Source: Alisma plantago-aquatica | Lineage: Eukaryota > Streptophyta > Magnoliopsida > Alismatales > Alismataceae | Length of the DNA stretch: 64,000 bases | Reading direction: 5' to 3' | Assembly (NCBI GenBank): GCA_963693085.1 | Contig: OY856409.1 | Span: 1,538,161,072-1,538,225,071 of the forward strand | Shown here: positions 32,060 to 45,539 of the stretch, piece after piece | Layout: each line of letters begins with the position of its first letter | Position numbering within the stretch: the first letter of the stretch is position 1 | The notes under the pieces: generated by a model | What the model saw: only the letters and a program-made list of their open reading frames with translations | Databases searched by the model: none | Told to the model about the DNA's origin: nothing | Position numbers and translations under genes: made by a program

Positions 32060-35000
32060 TCCATTACCTCAAATAAAAGTTCAAATTTAGGATTTTACAA
32101 GAAAGAATCAATATCCTAGATCACAGGTTAAAGTTCTCTACATCCAAGAACTAATAAACATGCAAAACTACCAATCAAACAAGATTGCACGCATAAAAAT
32201 AATTGACTTAAAATATAAAAGGTTTCATACAAACTTACATGCAAACAAAAGAAGAAACATAGGTAGTAGGGCTACTAGCCGCATTCTAGTAAATGAACTG
32301 ATCAATCTTAATGGTGGTAACAAGATCACCGAGAGAAGGGAAAGAGATGACCATTGTCACTGTGAATAGAAGGGGTGTGACATGGTGTGTGAAAACGACC
32401 TTCATACCCAATGAAAGCATTGTTCAACACAGTAGTTGGGTAACACCCATAATGGTCTTCAACTCATCCTCAATCCATGTCGTCTTTCCCTCCTTGGATG
32501 TGATGGAGGTGCTATGTAGGTTGAGGCAGTGGAAGACTTTATACGACTTTCCCTCTGTTGAGGTCAAGCTAAGGATCTTTGTTGGAGGTGGTGGTGATGG
32601 TCAATGGTGGAGAGGAAGATGAAGACTAATGGGGGACAGGAGAATGACCTCTATTTCCAAGGTGGAAACACATTTGTGCCTTGAGCCCAAAACAAGTTCT
32701 AACTTATTCTAGAGGCCACTGGAAGTATTTATAGGTGTGGCACTAGGTTTTAGGAAAGGAGGCAAGAAGATGAAGTAGCTTTACATTGTGTGTGAATGGG
32801 TTATAAGTTGATAGAGGCGATCGACATGTTGGAAGTAGTGTAGCAGATGCATCAAGGTTAATGGGACTAGGGTGTCAATTGTGCGAGTGGGGGCTACTGA
32901 TGCCTAGTGTAGAGAGGCTTTGATGGTAGCCATAATGACATCATGTTCAATGGTGATCATTAATGCCATCATGATCGATGGTGGATGTCGATGCCATCAT
33001 GATTGATGGTGGCTGATTGTGGCTTGAGGTTCGGTGGTAGTTGTTGGCATGAACTTTTTTGGTGATATTAGGATAAAGCTTCAATGGATGCATCAATGGT
33101 TAAGGGTCAATGGAGGTTGTCAATGGTGAATTTGGGGGATTAAATGTGGGCCATTGAGCATTGAATTGAAAAATAGTGATATGTTTTTGAACTCAGTCAA
33201 TAATCACTTCAGGTTGGGTCATATCCCTACATCTCACTAGAGGCAGACTCTTCCCAACATCCACCTACTAAAGGGTAGTAGGACCCCCTATGTTGTAATG
33301 TGATGTGATAAAGCTCAAGCCTCTCATGAAAGATGGGAAATTACACCAAAACTTAACATTCATCAAAACTACTTCTAAAGAAAAATGTGAAATCAGAATG
33401 CAATCTAAGATGAGAATGTAACTTAAGAAAGGATCAATATCTATTTATCACTTACACCTACTAATTCAAAAAACACTAGCCTCAGTGTCATCATCGACCT
33501 TGAATACCATACCTCTCTAGCAATGACTTGACCATGAAAACACAAATATAATATTTTTGAGTGCCCTTTAATAATTTCCAATACTCATTCGGTCCAAAGC
33601 CTTACTAGTATAATGAATCAAAATAAAAAGCTTTATTCCCCTTTCTTGATGCTAGGCCCTTTGTCTTTGAGTCTGATTAGTCTTTTTACCCTCACATTGG
33701 ATTACCTGCTTTTACCTTGATGTCTAATGTTTGGCTTTCTTTTACCTTTATTTTTTATGTTTTATCTTTCTTGTAGACCCTATTCTTTGAACATGGTGTC
33801 TACCTAGAATGAATTTGTTGGTCACCTCAATAGTTATCCATTCAGCCTCTATGATTTAGGAAGATGGGAGATCCCGAACAAGTCCATAGACATGATATTT
33901 TTGGTCATGGTTCTCACGCTTTATCCAGATTTTGAATCTCTATGATGTTTATTGTGTATCAAGATTAAGAAGAAAAGTATTAATGTGATTTTTCCTTCTT
34001 TATTCCTACTCTATTAATGCCTCTACATGTATCACTTGTGTGTTCTCTATGTCTTTTAGGTCTTTAAGCATTTAAGTCTGACTGAGCCTATCGACGGTTA
34101 AGTTTAATTTATACCCCACTACTTGAAATAACTTGTAACTTGTACTGTGTATTTTTATGGTCTCATCCTTTGTTTACATCATATGTGGTCTAGATCTAAT
34201 TATAATGTCACATGATTTTTCCTTTTTTATATCCTAAAACATCAAAAACTAATCATGCATGTGTAGTAACTCAGACTGATTTGTATAATACTCATGAAAA
34301 ATGACAACAATGCAATGAGAACCCTCGAACTAGAATAGAATTGTGCTCCACATTAATGTTATGATTTTCTTAGTAAACCCTAAACTTATTGTTATACTTA
34401 TTAGAACAAAGTCACTAATATATAAACAAAGTTAACCTAATCAATTGACCCTCATTTGTAACTCAACCTTGAGTACATACATAAGAATATGTATCTAATG
34501 CATGCATTTAAAGTTAAATAATACCTTGCATAAGGCTTGTGCCTTGTTATTGTATATATAATCACCAATACAAACATGATCCAACTATACAACCATTTAA
34601 AAGAATATTGGAGTGCTTGCACAAGGCATGGGTATAAGTTATAAGCAATTAATGAAGATAAGTAATGTACGTGAGATTAAATATAAGTAGTAATACGACC
34701 CAACTACCTTGGTTGAATAACATACTTGTAACAACTAGGACACAAAGGTCATCACTTATTACTTCACTGAATAATAGGAAAAAATTGGGAATTAGAGATT
34801 ATTATGTTGTGGATCAAAATAAACATTAAAATGAATGGTGCAATGTTTTGACTTTGATTAATGATTTCAAGCTTATAACTTTGGTTGAGTTTCTAATATA
34901 GTAAAATAGAGTAGTGGTAGGATTAATTTGCAAATATAATGAGATAAAAATTCAATTGAAGTAATTGTTTTAAGTTCTTCCTTAAATGTTAAATTTGGAA

Positions 35001-36067
35001 TATTATCAAGCTTTTAATTTCATTAGAGGAAATAGCCATGGTCTCTAGAATCCAACTAAACCCTTGTTGGACCATTTCAAATTTCAAATAGGTCCTTGGG
35101 GTACAGAGTGGGACTTCAATAACTCACACATTCGTTTAATACCCATAACATTTTTAATTAGTTGGAATAAGTATTTTGATATATTGAATGGAATTTTAGA
35201 AGATTCAAGTTGGATAATAGCTAGATAATTAATTATTTAATGATCTCTATATTAACTTGAGAACCAAGTATTAAATAACTAACAAAGTTATTTTGGCTTG
35301 TTATTTTTCCTAAGGTTAGATATGTACAAATTATGGAGTATCACGAAATTTGAGATAAATTGAACCTATGGTGTATCCTATGCAAATATTATGTTGACCT
35401 TAAGTTTTATCTAAACAGAAAAATTGAAAGTTGGTGAAGTCCAAATGGACCCAGACACCTAACCTAGGAGAAATTGTTGACTTAAGAGTCTCCTCCCTTA
35501 TCTAATCTCTCTCTCACATAGACTCAGGGAATTTAGTCAAATCTCTACCTCTCTCTCCCCTCCGCACTCTCTAGACATTATCCTCACATAATTGTTGCAA
35601 TGTCAGATCCCACAGATTGATATGAACTCAACTAACTCCTAGATTACCATTATCTCCATGAGATTGGATAATGCCCAAAATCCTAGATAGTCTGGGAACT
35701 AAAGGTTGTCAATCGCCATTGATTCCCTCTACCTTAGACCTATATAAGAACCATATGGATCCCATGTTCCATCAACAACTCAACCCATATCTCAATTAGT
35801 CATGAAATCCCATACAATTTTGTAGATATACATCGTCTCATATGATTACCTTGGCCCATTTACATTTACTTTGGACATTCCTAGCCAATTTCCTTAGCCC
35901 GAAACATTCCAGGAAGCCTGCAAAGTTTCTCTCACCATTTTGGAAGTCTCAATGAATGTAAAAAAATCCCATAATCTTCTTCTATTTTTCTTGTTTCCTT
36001 CCTACTAGACTCAACCTAGTTACCCCCACCTTCTCTGTCAACCTCATTGTGAGAAAAAGAGCTCATT
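32060..36067. other. 4 kb without recognised genes
   Basis: AT-rich sequence between the copia insertion and LTR C. ORFs up to about 100 codons occur (for example 32311-32622) but show no domain or coding character that I recognise. A small GATGCCATCATGATCGATGG repeat lies at 32930-33020. The final 500 bp (35500-36067) is CT-rich. It may include very old retroelement debris, which I cannot assign. Confidence 0.55.
32930..33020. repeat. Short tandem repeat (ATGCCATCATGATCGATGGTGG)-like
   Basis: Three degenerate copies of a roughly 30-bp unit containing ATGCCATCATGATYGATGG. No wider context recognised. Confidence 0.6.
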
Positions 36068-39000
36068 TGTAAGACCCCTGGTCGTGTTTTATGGATGAAC
36101 ATGCTTTCTTATCATAATTGCATGCTTAAAACTTTAATCTAACCCTAGTATGTGCTTTGAATCATGTTATAAGATTAAGTTGTGATGAAACTATTTTAGC
36201 AAATTATGCATTTATATGTTTATTTTGGACTTTTGTGCAATTTACCCATATCTAGGGTTTTTCTTGTAATTTGTCACATTCTTGTTGTTCCTAACATGTT
36301 TTCATGTCATTCTTGAGATATTTTTTCCATCTGGCACCTAGTTGCACCTTGGTTTGAGTGGTGACATCTACCTAGGGTTGAACTTAGGGTTTCCTCTCGT
36401 AAATGGGCTATCTTGAGTAATAGAACTTGATGGTTGTCTTGGTTTGGTGATATACAATGGATTTCCTTGTGTGTTGGGATCCTATGTTGGTCCCTAGGGG
36501 TGTGATGGTTGATGATTTTCTCGTTGGAGCTCCTTATTGACGGTTCACCTAGAGGGTGCTCACCGATGGTTTTTCACTGTTGTGACCAAGGGGCCCAAAA
36601 CTAATGATTTCCCTATTGATGAAGGTCGATTTCCACCATGGGAGTGAATAGTTGATGGCCCTCCTTACTTCCACAACTGATGGACCTACTGGTTAGCATG
36701 GATGTGATGATTTATCTATGAGACACTTGGAAAACAAGGCTAGGCACCTAACCTTATCCTCTCTCTCACCCATAGCTTTAGATACCTTCCTCATCGCATG
36801 CAAATGAGTTCTTTACACACCTAGCTCTCCCTTTCTTCTTCCTTGCTGCTTGGATATAATCCCCCTTTTTCTCGGTGGATAAGAAGGAGCTCAAAGTGGA
36901 AGAAGGTGGCCGATCTTGCTTGCATGTGCACCTAGGGTCTCGTTGAAGTCGTTTGGTGCTTCCTAGCTTGGTTTCTTGGCCTAGGTAAGTGATATATCCC
37001 TTCCTTTTTTGCTTTCCTTGCATTCCCACCTTCTTATCTCTTCTTCTTGGTCATATCCATGGTGTAGTATGTGCTAGAGGTTGAATACACCTTCTTTCTA
37101 CTTCCTTGACCTAGGGTTTGCTTCCTTTTTGGAGAAGGAGCTAGCTTGGCTGAGTGGGAGTGCTCAAGCTAGGATTTTTATCCTCTTTTTCTCAAGATAC
37201 CTTACTGGTTGGAGTTTCATTTTCAAATAGTAGGTGAGTTATATAACTTTATCCACGTTTATTTCTTACTCCTATCTTTCCTGTACGAGACCTTTCTTTA
37301 AAAACAAAATTTTAAATATAAAGCTAGCATCTTTTCCTACGCTTTATGATTATATTGTGTTCTTGAGTAGTTTTCTTCTTGTATGAATCCTAAACCTTGT
37401 GCATGGCCTTCCTTTTGTAGTTAAATCTCTAGACCTAGCTTGCTTGTGGAAAACAATGGCTTTCTTTCTCACTAAAGATGGTTCTTTTCTAGGGTTTTGA
37501 ATTGATTGCCCTTCTCATGTTGCAATTTGATGGTTTTGTTCTTGGTGTTGTATTGCTTGACCTTCTTGTGCCAACCTATGGCCTTGACTTAGTTCTATTT
37601 TTGATGATCATATGCTCAACAAATGATGGTTTTGGTGCTCATTTAATTGGTGCAACTTGATGGTTTCCCTCCCTCCCACAGCTGGTGGTTTTACTTAGTG
37701 TTTGAGGCTTGTTTCTCCACCTATTGACAACACTCGATGGTTCCATAGGCTGCCACACTCAATGCTCACTAGGTCATTAACCAATGTCTCTTCTGAGTCC
37801 CAAACTCTATGTCTTTATTGACTCTAATGTCAATTGATTTTCTAGTTCCACACTCGATAGCTTCGATGACACTTAGGTGGATGGTTTCTCTGGGTCTTTG
37901 GTTGATGGTTTCAATCAATGGTTCTTCTGGCTTCACAACCGATGGTGGACCTGATGTCCACAACTGATGGCTCTTTTAAGGTCATAAAATGATGGTGCCT
38001 TTTGTGTCAACAATGAATGGATTGACTAGGTCAAGTTAGATGGCTCACTTAAGTCACAACTTGATGGTTTACTAGACATATGATCCAAGGTTTTGATTAT
38101 ATGCAATCCAATGGTTTTCGATGAGGTTTATGATTTCCCGATTAGGGTTTGATGTTTTAATTCGACCGTGATGTCTTGGTTCAAGGACATTCATGCTTTT
38201 GATAGTAAAGTTGAATATGAAAGTTGTACTTTGACCTAAGTATGTGTATGAACCTAGGGTTTAATTAAAATGTTGATTTGTATGATGTTTTCCTACTTAT
38301 CTTAATGAACTTATCCTAATGCAATTAAGGAATGGTGATTAATCATACTTCACTTCCTTGTATGATACGATGAATGGATACTCTCTCAATGTTATTGAAA
38401 CCCAAATATGTTGCCATATGAAGATCTTAGTTTCTTAATACAATGTTATGTTAAACTTGTATATCACATGTATGGTGAGGTTTTGTTGAAGCCTTTAATA
38501 AGGCATGGAAAGATAATGATGTCCTTGAAGGGAATGATCTGATGGTCCTAATAGGCATGGTTGAGACCTAATTAAGGTGTAATCCTCTTACTTATGTGAC
38601 GGGGATTAGCATCATGTGATGATGTTATAAGAATTCTATCTCATACGTTTTATATCTTCTAGAATTGTTACATACCCATGTTTTTGTAGAATTCTTTTAG
38701 GGTTTGCTTGTAACTCGATAGATGCAGCAAAAAGACACTCAATTATCATTAAATAATCAAGTGAAACCCTAATCATGTATTGCACTATGTTGTAGAACCA
38801 TTCTCGTGTCAGGACTTGCTTGATAGGGAAATGGGTAATCCTAAAGGGAAGCCAGGAGTCGTATACTCTTGAGTATATGCAGGTTTTTGATGATGATTGC
38901 AATCATGCCCCGACAGGAGAATGGTTGTGGTCGTATCTCGATTATATGTATATGAGATGTGATTGAGGACAACTGTGGTTGTACCTTGGATGATATGGTT

Positions 39001-39179
39001 TTGTATACCCTCATTACTAGTGTCGTGACCTATATACCAGTGGTGGACTAGGTTGTTTTGTAGCTTGACTATATATGTCGTTATGGCGGACTTGTACTGA
39101 CCAAGGGCAAATGATATTTTAGGATTATAGATCTCCTAGGTCTTGTAAGGAACTGATTTTGACTTAGCAGTGGTCAGTT

Positions 39180-39207
39180 GGAATTTGAATGGTATACCTC
39201 AAATTCC
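39180..39207 (+). terminator. Conserved stem-loop in LTR C
   Basis: GGAATTTGA (39180-39188) pairs with TCAAATTCC (39199-39207) around a 10-nt interior containing TGGTATAC. It is followed by CAGGGGTTGATAAAA. Relative to LTR A, one G-C pair is replaced by A-T and one pair is lost from both arms together. Confidence 0.65.
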
Positions 39208-39580
39208 CCAGGGGTTGATAAAAGATATAATCGAGTCGTGTAGTATACCTATTTAGGGCTAAACATGACTCACATTGGTTGTTTTCCCTTGTCTTATTTC
39301 TTATAAGGTTTAGTTATCATGTAATGGTAAGAGAAATCAATTGTACTGAAAGTGATAGATTTACCTCTTCTTGTATGTAACATGTTAATCATCTTAATCT
39401 ATTTTAGTACATAGCCTGCTTTATCTACTTAATTTGTTTAACTTGTTTAAATAACATAACATGTTGTAATCAATAATAGTTGTTGAGCATTATATCTCAT
39501 TGGACAGGGGTCTCACCTCTTGGGTCACCACATATTTTTAGGTGATCGTAAACGACATCGTCAGGTTTGAGGTGTTGAGG

Positions 39581-39585
39581 AGGAG
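39581..39585. repeat. Target site duplication, left (AGGAG)
   Basis: Directly before TGTAAAAGAG; the same 5 bp occur at 52431-52435 after the right terminus GTTACA. Confidence 0.85.
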
Positions 39586-42500
39586 TGTAAAAGAGTGAAA
39601 TCACCCCTTTACTAAAAATTTGAAGAATCAAACCTCCATTCCAAACATACTTAAAAGATATTCTAAAATGGGTGTAACATTTTCAAATCTGTATATATAA
39701 GGTATACAAAGACCAAAGAGTATTGCAATGGAATATAATTTCATGACTATAATCAATTTTACAAAGGTGCATAATCAACTCCCACATAGGGTTACAAGGA
39801 TAGATATAATAGAAGGATATATATATAGGGAAGTTGAAACTACACCAACTTTGTCTCCAAACAAAACTTCATGAGATAGGTCCATGATTAGAGCCGTGTA
39901 TTCCTTATCCTACTCTTAGAATGGTCATGCACACTCCTATTACACAACTCTGATCCTAGGCCATGCTCAACTCCTTGATCAAACCCTGGGTGGTTGGGAA
40001 AGCACCCCAAAAAAGAAAGAAGCATGGTATGTGTCAGAGATAATGAACAAGGACAAAAGATAATAAAACTACATGGAAATAAAGGCTAAGATTTCATCAT
40101 AAGACGAAGATGATCAAAAGAATGAGGCATAAATAAATAGATGCTTACCATAACAAAAATAGTAAAAAGGTTGCATGCATGATTATTATTGACTACCTAA
40201 ACTATGTAAGGTTGAGGAACCTAGCTAACCTCAACCAATAGGTGAGGGAGAGTAACACATTCCAATCACATACACATATTCTATGTTGGGGAGAGTAATA
40301 CATTCCCCTGGGCGAATTTACGCATGCCCTATCTATGGGTAGTTGTACAAAGTACCACTACAGTAGTTAAATAGTCTAACAAATCAACATGTTATAGAAA
40401 CATGTCTAGTATAAGCATAAAGTAAATATAGACATGCCAGTGGAGTATAAGACCCAAGAAATAATTAGTAAAACTAATTTTGAGGCAAATATAGCAAAGG
40501 AATTATCAAAAGAGAAATCATGGTTTCTTAGAAGCCTCATTAGGGAAACTAGGTTACAGTTTACAAATTATTCCCAACTTAGGTGTAAGGAAAGCACATA
40601 CCTTTCTTAATGAATTCCAATCATCAACTTTCACCACTTTTAGATGATCTAGGGTCCACCTTTCCTATTTTCAATTTATAATCATGGATTAGGGTTTTTC
40701 AGATGTGTTAATGTAAAGAAAACCTAGGTTTGGACTTTTCACATAAATCTTTGATTTATACTCTAAAAAACATAACCATTGATCTTATTAGGTTCTCTTG
40801 ATTAAGGAAATATATAATTTTGCATATTTTGGAGTTATAAAGGTTAAAGTGTATTTTTGGTGATTTTTATGTATTAAGTTCATTATTAGAAAATACCTTT
40901 CAATAAAACTCAAAACCAAACCTTGCTTACCTTTTTTATTCCAAACATATTTTACTTTTAATTTTTGGACAAGAGAATCAAAAGTTATGAATTTTGCAAT
41001 ATCAGCCAATCAAAAATCGACACCTCAGCATATAGGGCGAGAGAGGCAAAGAGAGAGTCGGGTCCAGGTGAACTGGCCCAATTAGCAGTGGTCAACTCGG
41101 CATGACTGGCATCCAGTGGATCGCATGATCAAGAAGGCAAGCTACATGCAAAATGACCTAAACAACCTTAGGTGCAAAAATAGAAAAGAAGGATGTGGCG
41201 AGGGAAAAATGAGGATTTCATAGGGGAGTCACCCCTTTCCTCAGCCGCTCACCATGGTTACAACTTGAGCAGCTGCAACCAAGCCCAATTTGGGAAAGTC
41301 TACATGTGATGACGAAATGATGTTTTGAAAAGACGAAAATGAAGAAAAAGGTTTCTCAAACTCACTTATGAATGTGATTGAAGATCAACGCCAATGTGCG
41401 ACAGGGTGAGGTGTCAAGAGCCCAAACCAGAAAACTTGGTTGACAACAAGGTAACAATGGCGCAACCCAAAAGTGAGACCTAAGGATGGTTTCGCTAAGT
41501 GGTACATAGATTGATGATGGGTAAACTATTTATAGGTTTCAAAGTTAGGGTATCCGGTACCCATGGCTTGGGGTTACTTGGACCCCAAGATTGGGCATTT
41601 CTAGAATTCTCAACAAAACGACTCATATAAGGCATAGTTGTGTGTGGAATTTACTCACAAACTCATTACAAAAAGAATCATCTGCAACGGTGGAGAGATG
41701 ATCGTGAAAATCATGTTTGATCCCCCCGCATCCGCAACACGGTTAACACATTGGTCTGTCTCCTGCTCGAGGTAAGAGACGAGTCATGGACTGCTCGATG
41801 CAGATCTAACAGCCATGGGTGGGGCACATGACTGCTATAGATTAAATACATTCCAAATCTCATTCCAACTAAAGTGCACATTAAAATTATTTCTCTTTTT
41901 CTCTCTCCTCATTTGAGGGTGTAACCAAATCCCAAATTATATGAATTTGACACCCACCCTATTTTGGACATGAGGAATCTGAATATGCAATTAGAATTGC
42001 CTTTTGAGAATTTTTAATGTGTTAAATCAATCAAATCTTATTTTCTCTTTCCTCCTTCATTAATGGTTATAAGATTATCTAAATTTGATGAAACTTCACC
42101 GGCAAGTCACATTAAGTGCCTTGAATACAAATTTTCCATCAATTTTACATGTTGAAACTATTTGTATAATTATTTAATAATTTGAAGGTTCTACACACTT
42201 TCTCTCTCTTGATTTCAGATGTACATTAAAGATTATCCAAAATACATGAAAATTCACCCAAAGGCTATTTTTAATGTTTAGATCATGAATACAAGAATAC
42301 TTTCCACTTTTGGAGTCATTAAATATTTTAATTCTTTTTTGGAAGATAACTCTTTTTTTCTTTTCGAAATAAAAGAGATATAGTTATTATCACCCCAAAA
42401 CTATGAAACTTGGCCTCTAAGCCAAACCAACCCCAAGGAAAATGAGTATCAACTTATTTCTAATCAATTAGTCTTCCTTTTGTGGGCCCATTATCCAATA

Positions 42501-42813
42501 TTACCAATATTTTCCATATTAGTTAATTCAATATCACATTAGCATATTTAAATCAATATTAATCATTCCTTTTTCTCTTCCTTGCTCCATAAGGCTAAGG
42601 AATGATTTAGAATGAATTATTTTATCATTATGCCACTCAAGTAATAAGACCATTATTTAAAATATTTACTGAGGTATTTGTGCATAAACCCATATGTTGG
42701 CAATAATAATGAACAAATATTCACCAAACCACTATTAATTACACAAATTGAACATAAAGGCCAAAAAGGATAGAAATCAAAGGAAAAGTCTAGAAAGAGG
42801 GTAAAAAGTTACA
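39586..42813 (-). repeat. 3' LTR of the LARD-like element (left copy)
   Basis: 3228 bp, TGTAAAAGAG to AAGTTACA. It aligns along its length with the right copy once the hAT is removed. It lacks any insertion at the position equivalent to the hAT site (CTAGGCCATGCTCAACTCC at about 39957-39975). Confidence 0.88.
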
Positions 42814-42846
42814 ACACTCCACCCATTAAAGAGGATTTCGTCCCAA
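42814..42846 (-). promoter_or_regulatory. Polypurine-tract region of the LARD-like element
   Basis: The minus strand shows GGGACGAAATCCTCTTTAAT then GGGTGGAG just before the LTR. This is the hallmark Ty3/gypsy form (GGGACGAAATTCC...GGGG) and ties the non-coding element to that superfamily. Confidence 0.8.
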
Positions 42847-44920
42847 AATCAAAACCAAAGATGGAAGGGTGAGTGTGCAACATCCCAACACTAACTTTAG
42901 GCTGTTCCTACAACCATCAAATTTGCACCATTACTTTCACTAGCAGCTCCTCATAGGCCAGGTTCTCAAAGATCACCTAGGGTTCCACTATTGAGATTTA
43001 TTTTGTGATATTTTAACATTATTACTATTTTTGGCTCATTATATTTATTGGGATATTACATTAACATTATTATTCTATTAATTGTATCCAATTACATTCT
43101 CGTTGTTTTCAAAAGTATTATATTTCATTATTAGGCAAGAAACACTATATATTTATATTTCTTGTTTATCTTATTAGGAATTTTAAGAACAATTAGAGTT
43201 ATACCCAATTATCTATTTATATGTGACCATTATCGTTAATAATTTGGATCTAGACTTCATTTTCTTCATGTTATCACCTTGTTGAATTATATCAGATTAT
43301 TTTTCATGAATTAAGACATTTTACCCAATTTGTTATTAAGTCTACATTTAATCCAAATAATTTTTTATTAATTAATTACATCTATATTAAACATTATCCC
43401 ATTGTAACATTACTTTTCTTACTCATGTTAATGTCATTATTAATCATTTATTCATATTTATTCACTTCTAATTATTGATTATGCACATTTATGTGAATCC
43501 AATTACTTCTTATCCATATTGAAACCATTACATGTATTTTAGTGAACAAGATGGAACACATTATATATTAATTATTTGATTCACATACCAAGTCATGATT
43601 AGGTTATTAATTAGGTGTGTATTTGAGAACAAGATGATATGCATTACATATTAATAGTTTGATAATTTTATGATTTGGTGATTATATCTCATTTATGTGT
43701 ATCAAAGTATATTATCTGATTATCTCACCTAATGCCACTAATGTATCATCAATGACATTAAGGAGGCATATATGAAGGTTAGATGATTACATCTTAGGGT
43801 TTAGATCAATGTGATCATTTTATTTCACATATATCTTCTTAACATGTATTAAGTCCAAGGTTAGATTACAAAATCTTACTCATCATATCGTTAGGGTTTA
43901 TTGGTTCATGACATGGTCAGCATCGTATGTATCCGTAATTAGGACTAATATGTGAGTTATTCTTATTATGTACATTAAATATTAGGTTCAAACATATGAA
44001 CTATTCATTAGATGACCATGATATGTTCATTAATTTATTAACAAGCATGTTAAGTTATAACTATAACTTGTTTGGTAAAAACTAAGGATCCAAACACACT
44101 ATGCTCCTATTCATGGAGTTAGGGTTTCTAAAGTCACATATATAGATATCGGTATGGCATAGGGTTCCATCCCCCATAAAAAGTATTTCATCCTTGAAAT
44201 CTAAATACCCAACATCAACAACCGACTACTCTCCACCCCTTAAAAGGTTTAACCTACCAAGCCAAACTAAACTATAGGTAAAAGGATGAGTCTACTAAAC
44301 CATGTACAGGATCCATCATGCTTCCACTGCGCACTCTGATGGCTTAACAAACTTCAAGTATAGGTTCTTGGGTTAGGCTGACCAAACATGTGGTCCTAAC
44401 GGACATAAGGGAACTATATTGGTTATCCAATCTCAAACAAGTCACAAGGTCAACAAATTGAGGTTCCTATATATATTAAACATAGATGTCTAAGGTTACT
44501 ATTGTCTATAAGCATGTTATTTTGAACAATTCGTATTAGCTCAGGTCAGCAAGGTATCATGCAGATCTAGGATTCCTCATAAACCAAGCTAGTGGTGTGG
44601 AGGAAAATCTTGTTGCCCCCCTAACCCTAATCCTTTCTAGACACCTTTGCTTTCAACTTCATATCCTAGTAGATGCCTAAAGACAAACCTAAACAACCTC
44701 AAGATACTATGGTTACTTATGCATATTTTAGTTGTAAGTATTTCAGGGGTGTATCAATAAGATTGTAATGTGAAACTCAAGGATCCTACATCAACATTTT
44801 ATCAACTCATGAAAAACATAGGAGAATTATAGGGAAAACATGTCACTTAAAGGGGAACTATGTAAGGCAAGGTTTCTAACTAGGGAGACAAAATTGAAAT
44901 AGTCAAATTGCAACTACCAT
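42847..44920 (-). other. Non-coding interior of the LARD-like element
   Basis: About 2.1 kb, very AT-rich in the 43000-44200 half. No retroelement protein block could be found on either strand. The part near the PBS (44200-44920) has more balanced composition and may hold packaging or leader sequence, but nothing specific is recognisable. Confidence 0.7.
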
Positions 44921-44934
44921 GGACTCTGATACCA
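44921..44934 (-). promoter_or_regulatory. Primer-binding site of the LARD-like element
   Basis: The minus strand reads TGGTATCAGAGTCC, an almost perfect initiator tRNA-Met site, three bases from the LTR. Confidence 0.9.
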
Positions 44935-45311
44935 TGCTGTAAACGAGTCAAATAACCCCATTACTAAAAATTTGAAGAATCAAACCTCCATTCTGAACAT
45001 ACTTAAAAGGTATGCTGAAATGAGTGTAAAATTTCCAAATCTTTATATATACGGTATACAAAAGACCAAAAGTATTGCAGCAAAATATAATTTCATGACT
45101 ATAATCAATTTTATAAAAATACATCATCAACTCCCACATAAGGTTACAAGGATAGATACAACAGAAGGATCTAGATAGAGGGAAATCAAAACTACACAAA
45201 CTTTGTCTCCAAGCAAAACTTCAATAGATAGATCCATGATTATAGCCATGTATTCCTTATCCTACTCCTAGGATGGTCCTCCACTCTTCTATTGAACAAC
45301 TCTAATCCTAG

Positions 45312-45319
45312 GCCTTGCT
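45312..45319. repeat. hAT target site duplication, left (GCCTTGCT)
   Basis: Exact 8-bp match to 49523-49530. The empty site in the left LARD LTR reads GCCATGCT. Confidence 0.92.
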
Positions 45320-45354
45320 TGGACATGTCAAACTAGGTCAAAATCCGTGGGTGC

Positions 45355-45490
45355 CCATGGGTCGACCCATTTAAGTTGGGTTTGGGTCGTAAAATTTGAC
45401 ACCCGCTGGAAAAAAACCAAACCCGTACCCACCCGTTTAATTAGCGAGTTTCATGGGCAATCTGCGGGCACCCGCGGGTGACCCGCGTAA
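45355..45490. repeat. Left subterminal ACCCG/CGGGT repeats of the hAT
   Basis: Many copies of ACCCG, CCCGC and GGGT in both orientations, including the near-palindrome ACCCGCGGGTGACCCGCG at 45470-45487. The mirror array lies at the right end (about 49370-49505). Ac-like transposases bind such clusters; binding here is inferred. Confidence 0.7.
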
Positions 45491-45539
45491 TTGTACTGAT
45501 TTTATTATATGGTAGAATATTCAAGACACAGCTTATAAG

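Larger units (their letters stand above)
36068..39585 (+). mobile_element. LTR C of the long-LTR gypsy family, left part
   Basis: Starts TGTAAGACCCCTGG. It carries the family's short-repeat clusters, the AGGTGAGTTATATAACTT block (37231-37249), the stem-loop (39180-39207) and the CACCACATATTTTTAGGTG block (about 39526-39544). At 39586 it is interrupted by the LARD-like element and resumes after 52435. Comparison with LTR A at 13230-13325 shows that the interruption is an insertion. Confidence 0.85.

Noticed and set aside
32311..32622. 103-codon ORF
   Set aside because: No recognisable motif, no splice or promoter context, and base composition like its flanks.
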